DNA of 64,000 nucleotides from Gymnopus androsaceus JB14 (taxonomy: Eukaryota > Basidiomycota > Agaricomycetes > Agaricales > Omphalotaceae). Positions 20,815 to 32,255 of this stretch are shown piece by piece (within the stretch, counting starts at the first letter, position 1; each line of letters opens with the position of its first letter). The notes beneath the pieces were generated by a model. It had not been told where the DNA came from. It ran no database searches and saw nothing but the letters and a program-made list of their open reading frames with translations. Position numbers and translations under genes: made by a program. Where the stretch lies: contig ML769584.1 of the NCBI GenBank assembly GCA_009733575.1, positions 62,001 to 126,000 of the forward strand, written 5' to 3'.

Positions 20815-23800
20815 CAGTCAAGGACAATCAAAGTCAATTAATTTGCCGAGCAAGATTCTGATTTTTTTGAGCCAAACGGTTGACAGATTTGAAACCAGGA
20901 AGGTGAAATACGTTTAAAAATGCACTTCCGAAGTTTTTCCCACGAGATTTAAGGGACGGCCAATTTTTTGGGCCATTTCAATGAAATTTCTACCTGTATT
21001 TCTACCTAATTAGGATCGAGGACAGCCTCTAACTGCATCATTGCACTTGCAGAAACAGCCCGATGCCCCTTCTGCTTGCGTACAGCCCATTCCGCCGCTT
21101 TCCCCTTTAGTCCGATCCGATATGCGCTCATGAATCTCCATGAGCGATTGATGAACCTGCGAATAACATCTACTGGACACGCATTGAGGTATTCTAAGGC
21201 TGTGTCTTTTGCATCCTGGAATTTAACCTTCGGAACTTGCCTGTAACGATATTTTACCCAACCCCAGTACTAAAGAAGTTTGTTGATAAAAAGCAAGTAC
21301 TGAGATTGACTCGAGAACTCACCATTTCAATCGGATTCAATTCACAATGAAACTTCGGAAGAAAAATGCAATTGTGACCTGCTTCAGTGATCAAGGTCTC
21401 GAGCATTGAGGGCTGGTTAACAAAATCATCTTGTTTGCTGAGAAGCCGGGCCATGCAGCAAGTCTCATTCTCGAAAGGGCAGACAGGCGAGCATTTGGCT
21501 TTCATGTTCTGAACATCAAAGCCGCGCTCTTCAAGAACACGCTTCATGCCTTTTGGTTTGCCATCAGGAAGGGTCATCTTCTGAGGCTTTCCACGGAGCT
21601 CAACAGTGGGATTGGATTGGGGAATGATCGTGTCCTTCTGCTTGCGCTGTTTGCCGCCATCATTCTTGTTCATCTCAAATGCCTTGAGTGCATTGGGACC
21701 AAGAGACGCGTGAGCAGAGGACTGATCGAATACAAAGAGAGCCTGACAGTTTGGATGCGCCTCTTCAAAGATGCTGATTGCCTTCCTTATCTGCTCAAGA
21801 AGCTGTGCAGTGTCCCACCAAGCATCACCTTGAGATCCTGGATAAATTATCTCTCGAGCATCTCGTATAATTTTCCCGCACGCATCACGAACAACAAGCC
21901 GCCCAGTAACTTCATTGATTAAGTCCGAAACGTGAACAATACGGCCTCGAGTTTTCTTCTGCAAGATGGTTTGATTCAGTCCAAGCCTGCATTCACATTA
22001 AAGAACAAAGCAGGAGCTACTGAAGCATTGAAAACTCACCATGCTGAAGTCTTGTATTCGAGTGCATGGAAACTCGACTCATCATGCCATTCCGTGATGA
22101 TCTCCTTCTCCCCAGGCTCAAGGATAGGTTCAACACGTTTTAATTGAGGTCCTTCATACTTGGCCATCCGACATTCATACTTTGCCATTGCAGGAAGGAA
22201 GACCTTATTGCGATATTTGACAACATCAGGTCGTTCATGACCATCAAAGTAAACACCCTTCCGCAACACTGTCAACCGCCATCCGAGAGTAACAAGCCAA
22301 CGACGAGCTGTCCGAAGGCATAAAGGACGTTCACAAGTAATGCCGAGGCTGGGAAGAATGGTCTGGTTGAGAGCCGTTTGGAATTTGTAAGGAGTGACGG
22401 TGCCAACTTCCTGAGCAGTCAACCATGCTCGGGCAGCTTTGCAAGTGGATTCGTCAGTAAGTAAGGTTCGAGAGTTGCGTTTCCCTCCTCTCTTCTCTTT
22501 CGGAAGCTGTTCAAATAGCTGGTAGTGTCGTGCCAGACTGCGGACTTGACTCGCAAAATGAATCCCACTGCCAGTGCCTTCGTACCATTGAAGTGCAATT
22601 TCATGACTTGCTTGCATCCGCGAGAATCCCTTCAGTCGGAGCGTCGCAAAATTGCGAATAATCAAAAGCTAGTTGATACTCGACAATGGCAACCCTCCCT
22701 TCTTTCCTTTCGTGAGGTCTTTCTTAATCTGCTCTCGCAGTTCCTGCCATCCTCGAAACTCAACAGTTGCGGATCCGAGATTCTCATCAAGTTCATCCTC
22801 CCATGCCTCTCCTGCAAGATCGGCTTGAGTTTCTGCATTAACGGAGTCTGCTGCTGTGCCAACGAATACTGCAGGATCATCCCACTGCAGTGTGGGCTCA
22901 ACTGTCTCCTGACGGATTGTGATTGGCTCACTGTCATCGTCGTTATCAAGATTGTTGTTCCCAGGCCTGTTGGTCTCCCAATTCAACAGGCTCTTCTGAT
23001 TCGACTCTCACTGGCACATCGACCTCAACTGGATCACGAGGAGCAGCGGAGGATGTTGAAGGAATGGGTTCAGAGGTGGATGGAGCAGATGAACTGGGTG
23101 GTGGAGATGGATTATTGGCAGCTGCAAGCATGCCTTTGACAATAGGTGCATCTCCAAAAAACCCGAATTTCTCTAGTGAGTTTTGAGTTTCCATTGCAGC
23201 TTTATAGCGGCGCCGTGTCCTGGGAGCCTTCTTTGCAATGTCAGGACCTTTTGCGTACTCCTTGGGTCGTGCTGTTTCAAATTCCGATTGAGTTCAGTAA
23301 TATGGAAGGAACACCACACATACACTTTTGCTCCCTCTGCTGCCTTCGCTTTTTCCGGTTCTTTATTGATTCAGGGACCCAATCCTCATCTGCAACATCC
23401 TTGTCCATTGCAACAGCATACTTGTAAAGTATCTCCTGCATTTTTTCATCATCGAACCAATTATCTTCCCAATTCTCTGTTGCACACTCCTCCTCACTCA
23501 TCTCATCAATATCCCGCTCTATGTACCCAAACCAACGTGCAAATCCAGTCTGTTCATCATCTATCCAACACTGATCAAGACCTTCCTCTTCGTTTGCTCT
23601 ATCCGCAGGTTGGGGTGTATTTTTTTCCAGTTGATTTTCTTCATCCGAGTCAATGACCATTTCAGGATATTCCTCTACTATTGGCAAAATTCTGGGGGCT
23701 TCAGAGACATGGGTAGACTGCTTATTAAGGCCAGATGTATTCCGTTTGCGTTTAAGTGGTCTTCCGCGACCCATAGTGGGAGATGAGGATTGTCCGGCAC

Positions 23801-24126
23801 CTTCGCGTCGTCCGCGCTTATTCAAATTTCCTTTTTGGGATGCAAAATCTTGGCACATATGATATCAATTTTATTGTCGATTCGAGTCCAGTTCTTCAAA
23901 AGGAGCATTTCCCGCACTTTCCCCTTTTTTTCCGACTTTTTTTTGGGGGTACGGCCAAATTTTTGGGGTCAAAAGCTCATATGTACATTTGTGGAAGATC
24001 GGCTCGTTGGAATACCTTTATTTAGGTCTAAATCTACTCTGAAAACAGTTTCTGTACTTTTCCGAAGCTTACTGAGATCCCAATAAATCGGTCAAAAAAT
24101 TAATTGACTTTGATTGTCCTCGACTG
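20815..24126 (-). mobile_element. Tc1/mariner-like DNA transposon, 3.3 kb
   Basis: Inverted ends CAGTCAAGGACAATCAAAGT / CAGTCGAGGACAATCAAAGT, continuing to TCAATTAATTT, flanked by TA (20,813-20,814 and 24,127-24,128). It encodes one transposase on the minus strand. TA duplications together with the transposase type support the IS630/Tc1/mariner superfamily. The transposase frame is nearly open, so the element is fairly young. Confidence 0.85.
21006..23775 (-). pseudogene. DDE transposase of the Tc1/mariner-like element, lightly damaged
   Basis: From ATG 23,775 the protein begins MGRGRPLKRKR, a basic AT-hook-like start, followed by an acidic linker and a segment KGPDIAKKAPRTRRRYKAAM known from mushroom transposases. 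A DNA-binding region follows, then a DDE domain with FDQSSAH (second Asp) and HCELNPIEM (final Glu). A small intron (about 21,989-22,038) and another near 21,267-21,312 splice cleanly, and the gene ends YWGWVKYRYRQVP...QLEAVLDPN at 21,006. Damage: a frame change near 22,960 and an in-frame TAG at 22,669-22,671, where a CAG codon would restore reading. A short intron near 23,255-23,315 is inferred. The product would cut and paste the 3.3 kb element. It is probably inactive unless the two lesions are base errors. Confidence 0.8.
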
Positions 24127-24540
24127 TATAAGAAATTAAGAATCGATACGTCCAAGCGCGCGCTTAACGCTCCAACTCTTTCAGTTTACACAACGAACTG
24201 CTCTCAACCACTACTGACCTTCCTCGAACGAACTGCGGAAAAAGTACTTATCTCCATCCTGAGTTAATCAATATCAATCATCAACAGATTCAAACCGCAA
24301 TTTCATTTTAGCTCCATGGACTTCCCCAGCGGATTCCCCAGTTGCTTGCGCGGAGATGCGGAGAAGCTGCATCCTACTACGAAGAAACTTCGCGTTGAAT
24401 TGATTGGACGGGAGGAGAACTGATCTTGCCAAAAGCTCAGTCGCGGATGGATCTGGTCAGAATGTCTGGTGCACAACTCATCGTACGTTGCTTAGGTTCA
24501 TCGTCTCACTTACGTTTCTTACCTCCGTTCTACCTAGCCC

Positions 24541-25570
24541 GGAGGACTGCTTGCACTCGGAGCTCCTTTCCTTTCGGGATCTCCAAGATGGCTTGTTAGT
24601 CGAGACCGCAACGACGACGCAGTTAAATCTCTTTCTAAAATCCGCAACCTTCCAGCAGATCATCCATACCTCATGGAAGTATTGAAGCTGCCGTTGCACA
24701 CGAAAAGAGTCTCGCTGGTGCTGGAATTCTTGGACCTGTTCGCACTGTGTTTTCAGATAAGAGACTGATTGTGCGTTTACTGCTAGGTTCGAGTCTGTTC
24801 GCATGGCAAAATGCTACTGGTATCAACGCTATCAACTACTATTCGTGAGTCGTCCATGTCCTGCTCACATCCACTCGTTTCTCATCTAAGCTCTTCATGA
24901 CAGGCCCACCATCTTCAAATCGATCAGCGTTACTGGAATGCATGCCAGCTTGCTCACTACTGGTGTTTACGGTATCATCAAGCTCCTCGGTGCACTCTTC
25001 TGACTCTTGTATGTCTTGGACTACTTTGGTCGTTGTCCAACCTTGATTGTAGGCTCGGTTGAAGGCGCATTTTGCATGTACGGTGAGTAGACATTATTCT
25101 ATCCTCTACACATTGATCTAAAAACAATTTAGGCGACTTACATTGCCATCGCCAAACCTCAATTACACCCAACAACAACCTTGAGCTCTGGAGGAAAGAT
25201 TGCTATAATCGTTCCTTATTGCCCGCTTCACTCCACAAATGGTACGAGAATTTTTTACTTGACCTCTCTTCGATCTTTTTACTCAACAAAATATTATGAA
25301 CAGTTCACTGCCATGGGCTACGGCGTCTACTTCTTTTTCGCCAGTCTAATGGTTCTCTCCATCACCTTTGTGTTCCTGTTTGTTCCGGAAACCAAGCAGG
25401 TACTGTTGGGGAGGATTGAAGAGATTTTCGCTCCTGGGTTGCCAGCTTGGAGAGCGCATGGTACGGTTATGTGGGAGTTGAGATTGGAAAAGTATGAGTA
25501 CGGGAATGGAGAGGAGAAGGATCAGGGGACTGTGGAGACTTTTGAGAAGGTGTGCCAGGCATCGGTATAG
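24541..25570 (+). pseudogene. Sugar transporter, copy B
   Basis: The middle and end of an MFS sugar porter. Pieces in order are the central loop signature SGSPRWLVSRDRNDDA (about 24,570), TM7 with QNATGINAINYYS (about 24,810), then PTIFKSISVTG after a normal intron, and the final helix with VPETKQVLLG (about 25,385). Lesions are a frame change near 24,677, an in-frame TGA near 25,001 where Trp is expected, and loss of the TM10 region (about 170 bp) that copy A keeps. The N-terminal half is not recognisable upstream, where the Tc1/mariner-like element ends at 24,126. Copy A at 1-712 matches its right half. Confidence 0.8.
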
Positions 25571-25750
25571 GTCGAGTCACGACAAACGACGGCTTTTTTA
25601 ATTTGGGAATTTGGGATGAATGATGTACTGACACCATGTACTACTATTTAGCTCTTACGATATCACGCATGTACGGCTTGAATACGATTCAATGATGATC
25701 ATACAACTATCTCGATGCAGCCTTGAAGCATTATACAGAATAGTAAATTT

Positions 25751-26609
25751 CTATAGAGCCTTGAGAGACATGATTTGACCATCCACGGAACTAAAGCAAA
25801 TGTTAATTAACTCGGCGCAGACAATTGGCAAGTAGACACATACCCTCGCTTTAGCTATCAGCATAACCCGGTCCCCAGGCTCAAGCAACCTCACAAGCTC
25901 ATGCCCAATTCCTTCTCTCCCTTTCGACGAAGTTGGATCGCGATGAGCCTCCTCGTCCTCAAATTCAGTCCAAGTCACGGAATGCCACCGGGGCTCTTTA
26001 CTTGCAACGACATTACTTTGAATATGCCAGCCGTTGGGATCTGGTTCGGGGAATAATTCTTTGAGATCGGAAGAGTTAAATTTGGCGCCGAGGTTGAATG
26101 GGCTAGTAGGGTCGGAGGTGAGGTCAAGCCAAAAAGGGGATGCGGAAGCTCGGAATATAACAGCTTCAAACCAGCTCCATGAGCCGTTATATGTTCCTTG
26201 GATAAGATTCAATATCATATATCAGTTATTTTCCAAAGAAAATACACACCTTGGTCTACTTCTGTACTTGCCCATCCTTGATCATGGCTTTCCATTTGAA
26301 ATGTGATCTTCCGTATCCTCCGATGTTTACTCTCATCCTTTGGAGGAATGGGAGGAGACATAAGATATAACCATGCTGCCTCGTTACTGATAGTCCTCGA
26401 AGCCTCAGCGTCAATTTCGCAATTGGAATCACAGCGGATACACGGCCAGTATTCAGCATACTCGAGAATGAGGTCAATTAACTCGAGGGAAGGTAGCTTA
26501 GAAAAAGGTCGCGGACAGAGGTTACATCGTCTTCGGTAGGATTTCCATGGTATGCTGGCTCTGATTCCTTGGTAAGAGCAGAAGAAATTGTTGATAGAGT
26601 CGAGCCCAT
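25751..26609 (-). pseudogene. F-box-like basidiomycete protein, copy B, one-base frameshift
   Basis: Same gene as 34,444-35,302, starting MGSTLSTISSALTKESEP at 26,609. Near 26,488 it has GAGGGAAGG where copy D has GAGGGGAAGG. The missing base ends the frame right after the first conserved Leu-Pro. The rest, including the second exon GTYNGSWSWFEAVIF and the C-terminal exon, is preserved and in register with copy D. The loss is therefore recent, or it is a sequencing error in a G run. Confidence 0.75.
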
Positions 26610-26882
26610 GGTGGATGTAGTTCGTGACGTGACAGCATCAGGCTCAGCAATACGAACAGGCTGAGGAACACATGTGAAATTATCGATACAAATATAACCA
26701 TGTTGGAAGAATACGTGTTTCTCTTCCATCCGACTCGCCATAACCAAGCACGAATACATCCATGCACTTGCAACTTCCGCCTACAAGTTGACTTTCTTTT
26801 CGTTTTTCTTTTTACCCCAGACTTTGGGCTTTTTCGAAGCAGGCCTAAGGAGCTAGTGGCAAGGTGGTAAGCTGCCTTTAAT

Positions 26883-28346
26883 CTACAGAAGCTCTAGGAG
26901 GACACGCACCTGGAAGGAACACAGGAGCGATTCATCAACACTCATGATCGCACCAGCGTTTTCAAACTCTCCACAATAATTTGGCGCGGAGAACACGGTC
27001 ACCAAGTGGCGTTTTGCGAAGAACTCGTATCCATCTTCAACGACCTTTTGGATAGCAGGAATTTTAGTTAGGCCGGGAAAGTAATCGAAAGTATTGTAGT
27101 ACCTGATGAGCACGACAGATAAGGTCCATACCGTGTTTATCCAAGAATCGTTGCACGATATCTGGTCCAAAAGTGAACGAAACACCACGATCGCTTTCAC
27201 CCCAGCCAGTAGAACCTGGTTCACTGGGATCCGCCCATAGTAGATCGCAGAGTAGACCTACAAATACGCGTTAACAGATGATTTACTAGCGAGAACGTCG
27301 CTTACCAGCGTCAGGAATATCTGTCGGACGCATGATACGTCGAATCTGGTCCATCGATTGCAAGTGAGGACTCAAGCCTCCATGCATAGCGAAAATCTTA
27401 TCGTCAATAATCGCGGCAATGGGCATACAGTTGAAGCAATCTGTGAAGGTTTTCCAGAGTTTGATGTTGTAGCGACGCTTGCCTAGGTTTTTTGAAACAA
27501 TCAGACCAGTGGGCTTGATTTTACGCGTAGAAAGCACACTTACACTCGTCGTAAAACCCATAAACCCTATTTGTACTGGCAACCTCATGATTGCCACGAA
27601 GGAGGAAAAAATTCTCCGGGTACTTGATTTTGTATGCCAAAAGTAAGCAGATCGTTTCCAATGAATATTTTCCTCTGTCGACATAGTCACCGAGAAAAAG
27701 GTAGTTCGCTTCGGGCGGGAAGCCACCGTATTCGAATAAACGCAGGAGGTCATAGTATTGGCCATGAATGTCACCTAAGAAACCAAGTAAGCAGTGTTCT
27801 TTCAGTTGCACCGTGACATACCGCAGATTTTAATTGGAGCCTCCAACTCCAGTAGGATAGGTTGCTGCAAGAAGATTTCACGTCCTCTGGTACAGAGATA
27901 CCTGATTTCGTACTCGAGCAGCTGTACGTTTTTTCCGGGACGATTGCCTCGAACTGGAAATTAGGAAATTGGATGCGCATGTCAGTAGCTGTTTGTTGTA
28001 CAAGTTGAAGTTCTAATTCTACATGCGCCTATGCGCCTGCCCTAAAGTCCATTCCATGTGACTCTACGTAGTACGCGCTCACCGCAAGCGCCGACCAAGT
28101 TCCAACGTTCTTCATGGCTCCAACCTGTTCCAACCTCCTGTCAACCTCTTTGCTTTCGGTGAGCGTACTAATGACTCGGAGTCAAAGTTGGATATATCTA
28201 TGCTAATCATACAGGATATAGTTACAATATGTTTCTACTATACAACAAAGCTCGATGTACTACAAGACGACTAAATGGAAATGGCCATCTGCCAGCTTAC
28301 CTTCCACCAATCTGTCAATAACCGAGTCTAGGTCGATCTCCGTCAT
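26883..28346 (-). CDS. PP1-type serine/threonine phosphatase catalytic subunit, copy 1
   Basis: A PPP-family protein phosphatase that removes phosphate from Ser/Thr. Its start [15 protein letters not shown] matches PP1 N-termini. A first intron of about 350 nt is followed by exons with VRGNRPGK, the metal motifs GDIHG, GDYVDRG and GNHE, then [18 protein letters not shown] and SAPNYCGEF. All di-metal ligands are visible. Oddity: the motif reads RGNHEVAS, whereas PP1 almost always has RGNHECAS. Introns near 27,795, 27,510, 27,275 and 27,090 splice in frame. The C-terminal end is uncertain: reading on after CSFQ stops at 26,883, but an intron there could add a lysine-rich tail (KKPKVWGKKKNEKK) nearer 26,800. 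It is duplicated at 35,580-37,028. Confidence 0.88.
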
Positions 28347-28784
28347 TAGTGGATGCTGAATCCGTTGAGCAAGCGGGATGTGTTTTGGGCCTTCAAGTTT
28401 CACAGTTGTATTGCTGCTTATTCAAATTTCTGAAGCTGTTCGTTGAAGGAGGAAGGAATATCAGTTACAGCCGCGTACTACGAAAGAAGCTATGGGAGCA
28501 GGACAAACACCGACACTCACTGCTGCAGGATTCGACGTGGGTTCGAGAGGGAGTTGTCTGTGGGACAGGTGAATGCTATGGTTTAAGGCAAGATGCAAAT
28601 ATGACTCGAGCCTGAAAATATGACTCGAGTCAGTCCCGATTTACATTGACTCTTGTGGCTGAAACTTTGATATTATAATTGAAGGTCAGTCTTGCCCGCA
28701 TTGCCGACGACACCTTGTGCTGTAGCTCCCTATCTAGTACATACATCTTCTGTCGCCACAGCTATCGACGTGATGCATCAGTTT

Positions 28785-28809
28785 NNNNNNNNNNNNNNNN
28801 NNNNNNNNN
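28785..28809. other. Assembly gap (25 N)
   Basis: Unknown bases exactly where duplication block B stops matching block D. The join to the right-hand sequence is therefore not proven. Confidence 0.99.
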
Positions 28810-29479
28810 CGGACTCTTCTGTATTTTTAACAATTTTTTTAGCGCTCCTCACTGTTCATGCCAAATCCACCTAGATTATGGTTCCACCTAATGTTAGCAT
28901 ATTGGAAGGGCAGGGTTGATAATGCAAAGCATTCGAGGCCGCTTCAAGTACATTCCTCAAACATTTTTAACTGATATTTGTCACTGATTCCAATGATATG
29001 GACCCACATTAGGTTACTTTACATGTCAATATTGCGGTTGGACTTTTGGGACCTCGCGGACCTCCGTTTACTCCCAATATTCACTGCTACACATTGGTGG
29101 ATTTCTGGCAATCTATAATAGAATTCCAATCTCCTTTTTTCACTAAACACCATATGTCCACTACGTTTTGCCGGAAAATCTAATAATAATTCACTCCTGC
29201 ATGCGTATAAAAGCTGCAGTGGATTTTGCATCCAGCCAATGGGGCCTCTCAGTCATTGTCCTCACATTCTAACACAACGGGATCCTACCATTGGAAGCTC
29301 GCTGAAAATTTATTTCTTATGTTGCCTCGCAGGGAGGAGCAGAATTTCAGCATGGCTCTTGAAGCTAATCCATCACAAAGAGCAAAGCTATACTAGTATC
29401 AGTTTGACAGGGCATCGAAGGATTATGCTGTCCCTCGCTCACAACTTGCAGGATCGCTAAAAATGGTGACCTACTGCTA

Positions 29480-30645
29480 ACAAAGTGCATGCTCAATTGC
29501 CAGACCTTTCGCCAGCACAAAGAAAAATTCTCGTCGAATGGGCTTCAAGACAATAGTCTTTGGCAAGAATGTTTGGGCAAAGTCACTGACTCCTGAAGTT
29601 GTCTGTATGTCTGGAATATTGTCTTTCCTTTAGGTTTCCAATGGAGAATCTGTGACTTGCATTTGATATTAGCTAAATTCTATGATCTGGGCTCAAAAGT
29701 ATTGGTCATGATGCGATGAAATTCCACCCCAAAAACATTTATAGTCCTGACAAGAAGGGTGCTTCAACTCCGGCAAGGGGAAACAAAACCCAAGTTCTTG
29801 TCAATCGAGGGACCAGAAAGTTGTCCAGGCCACTGAACACGGAATTGCAAAACTGCGTCACAATCATTTGAAACTGTGTGCACTGGACGGAACTTCATTG
29901 CCCCCTCTGTAATTTTCGAAGGTTCTCGTGTCAATGCTTGGGAGTGGGGAAGGGAGTCAACCCAGCTGGAGCGAGGTAAGTTTTGCGTTGCATTGCATGA
30001 CTACCTATCTGACAAATTTCGCTTGGCTATTTCTTATCAGTGTTTCCATTCCACCCAATGGGTGGGACAGACAGTGAACTCGGAAGTTTATGTATGGATG
30101 CAGAAAGACTTGTATACAACTTTAGTGCAGGGCTTTGAAACAAAATTCTGGACGTTGGATCCCTGTTTGATTCTTGGGATGGGTCATAACTCCCACATGG
30201 TACATATAAATTCATCACATTTGCGAGAAGCACAAGATGAGGTTATTTGTTTACCTTCTCATACTACCCCATGCTTTGCCAACCTGCAATGTTGCTGTTT
30301 TTGTCCTCTTGCTATCAACTTTGGGAAGGGCATGTTCTTGATCAGATTCTTTGCATTGAGTATGCAGTTTTTTGATATTGAAATATATAGCACTAGTTAC
30401 AAAGCTCACTCAAAATTATGAACATTAACAAGGAACAATTTCCTTCAGTTTACTATGCAGATCTTGAAGGGAGGCCTTTTCAAGTCTACCACGTTGCTTC
30501 AGCATTTGCAAAACAGGGCATTTATCCATTCAACCGCAATGCTATCGCTGCTTCAATGTATGAACCGCTTAAGAACTACACGACCAATTCAGCACAGCCA
30601 ATTGGCGACACAACTTCTTTTCCCTTCATCACTCCAATACCTTGA
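29480..30645 (+). pseudogene. Pogo-like DDE transposase remnant
   Basis: Broken frames that follow the layout of mushroom pogo/Tigger transposases: an HTH-CENPB-like remnant (LPDLSPAQRKILVEW, about 29,500), the catalytic core (IAPSVIFEG, 29,900), GMGHNSHMVHI (about 30,180; D replaced by G in the usual DGHxSH) followed by ICLPSHTTP, and the tail AFAKQGIYPFNRNAI (about 30,515). Frame changes and stops separate them, so it is inactive. Terminal repeats were not found, and the left part may be beyond the gap. Confidence 0.7.
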
Positions 30646-31591
30646 GATGTCACCTAGCTCTAGCTCTACTGTCAGTACTGCAAACATTACACATGATGCA
30701 CACAGCCATTCCCCCCATCTTAACCCTACCTCTTCCTCCTCCATGGCTGCATTCAACAGTTGCCTGCGGGGCCCTCAAAAGCAGCAATATTGTGATAATC
30801 TCTACTATCGAAGCTGAAAATTCTCACGCAGGGCACTTGTACTAGAGAATGGAAGCCCTCCGCAGGCCTTGCGGTAGCCGCTGGGGCTATCCTGGATGTG
30901 CATTATGCACCAGCTAAGCTGGAGGGATTCTTGAAAATGGAGCAGCTACCGGCGGAAAGGTTTTGCCGAAGAAGAAGAAGTGGGGTGCCAGTGAATACGG
31001 TGCAAGCTCGCATTTGACCAGGTTGGATGAGATGTGGGGAGGGAACTGGCATTTGCTGCATCACAAGAAAGGCATGCTTACCATTGTTGTGAGTTAAGCC
31101 CAAAGTTCAAGGGTACTTAAAAATGAGGTTGCGTGGCAGCTGAAAAGGCATAAACGATGGCAAAGAAAAGGCAGCAAGCTCAGCAAAAGCAGCAACGAAT
31201 AGGAAGGATGCAGAAGTCAGGCACGTAACAGGCGCGACGCGGGACGTGGATCTGGACGTGGACGTGGCAGGGCAGAAGGCAGAAGGCATTGGACATGGAG
31301 AGCTCAAGGGAAGTGGTGGGAAGGAGAGATACCACACTACAGCAGATACATTGCTTTGGAACTCAGCAAAAATTTGAGGGATTGGTCACTGGGATTATGA
31401 TTCAAGTGATCGGAGGACTCTGAAGGACTCCAGGTATGAAATGCATCTCCAGCATCTTTCGGCACTCACTTGCTGCAGTCATTCTAGACCTCAACGTCAA
31501 CCTATTTGTACCCAAGACCAATTACTTCCAGAGCCATGACTTCCGCCATCTCTCCAAAAGATCGTCCTCGACCCCAATAACCAACCGTTTC
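30646..31591. other. Unassigned region
   Basis: Only short open frames in several directions. An RG/GR-coding-like GGACGTGGA repeat near 31,240 is the only local structure. Nothing supports a gene. Confidence 0.5.
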
Positions 31592-31880
31592 ACTAGAACT
31601 TACAATTCCAGTATCAGCTGATAGTCCATCTGTCGATGCATCTCCAGACCATCACACTTCCAAGGATAGTGCCAATGAAGAAACGGTCATCAAGATGATT
31701 AAAGGCCATAAATGGGTTGGAAAAGGATTACAGTTTGAAGTCCTGTGGGATGATGGAGATGTTACCTGGGAGAAACAATCAAATATAGAGGACTGTGCAG
31801 CATTGGATGAGTATTTGGTGTTCCATAAAGTGGCAGACCCATTGTTGCTTTCAAAAACTCGATTTGTACAACAGATTTGA
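31592..31880 (+). pseudogene. Orphan chromodomain fragment
   Basis: An open stretch ending in a chromodomain-like segment: GHKWVGKGLQFEVLWDDGDV then TWEKQSNI and DCAALDEYL. This has the aromatic residues and xVxW...TWE pattern of chromodomains found at the C-terminus of fungal retrotransposon integrases. No integrase is visible upstream, so it is most likely a leftover of an old chromovirus unrelated to the one at 2,379-8,866. Confidence 0.6.
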
Positions 31881-32255
31881 GTCTCACAAGGCCATATATT
31901 GGTAAAATAGGATGTATTTGGCATAGAAACTGTAGATACCAATGCTGAGCTTTCAATACAGCAGCTAGACATAAGAGGAAGAGCTAAACTGGCGTTGAAA
32001 TTCGAGTACGGCGAGGCAAACGCTGGCATGAAGGGGAGTTCCCACGCCTGGCCGAGTGCCGTACTAACGGCAATTTCGGACCCTTCTCCAAAAAATATTC
32101 GTCGAGGATTCATTTCGCATCAGAAAAATCTCGGGAAGGACTCAAAGTGCGCGCAAGACCCATCGCCTTGTCTGTAATACTTTCCTTTACTTTAAAATCG
32201 CAAATAGCCTATAAACGGAACGAAAAACCCTTAGGTGGCCGAGTAACCTATACCC

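Larger units (their letters stand above)
25734..28784. repeat. Segmental duplication block B
   Basis: About 3.05 kb nearly identical to 34,417-37,466, spanning the F-box-like gene and the PP1 gene with their introns and flanks. Its right edge is the assembly gap. Confidence 0.93.

Noticed and set aside
21431..21922. 163-codon open frame on the plus strand
   Set aside because: Antisense to the DDE transposase, which carries clear motifs on the minus strand.
28349..28615. 88-codon open frame duplicated at 37,031-37,297
   Set aside because: Conserved between copies only because the whole block is duplicated. It lies divergently just upstream of PP1 and has no motif; promoter DNA is the simpler reading.
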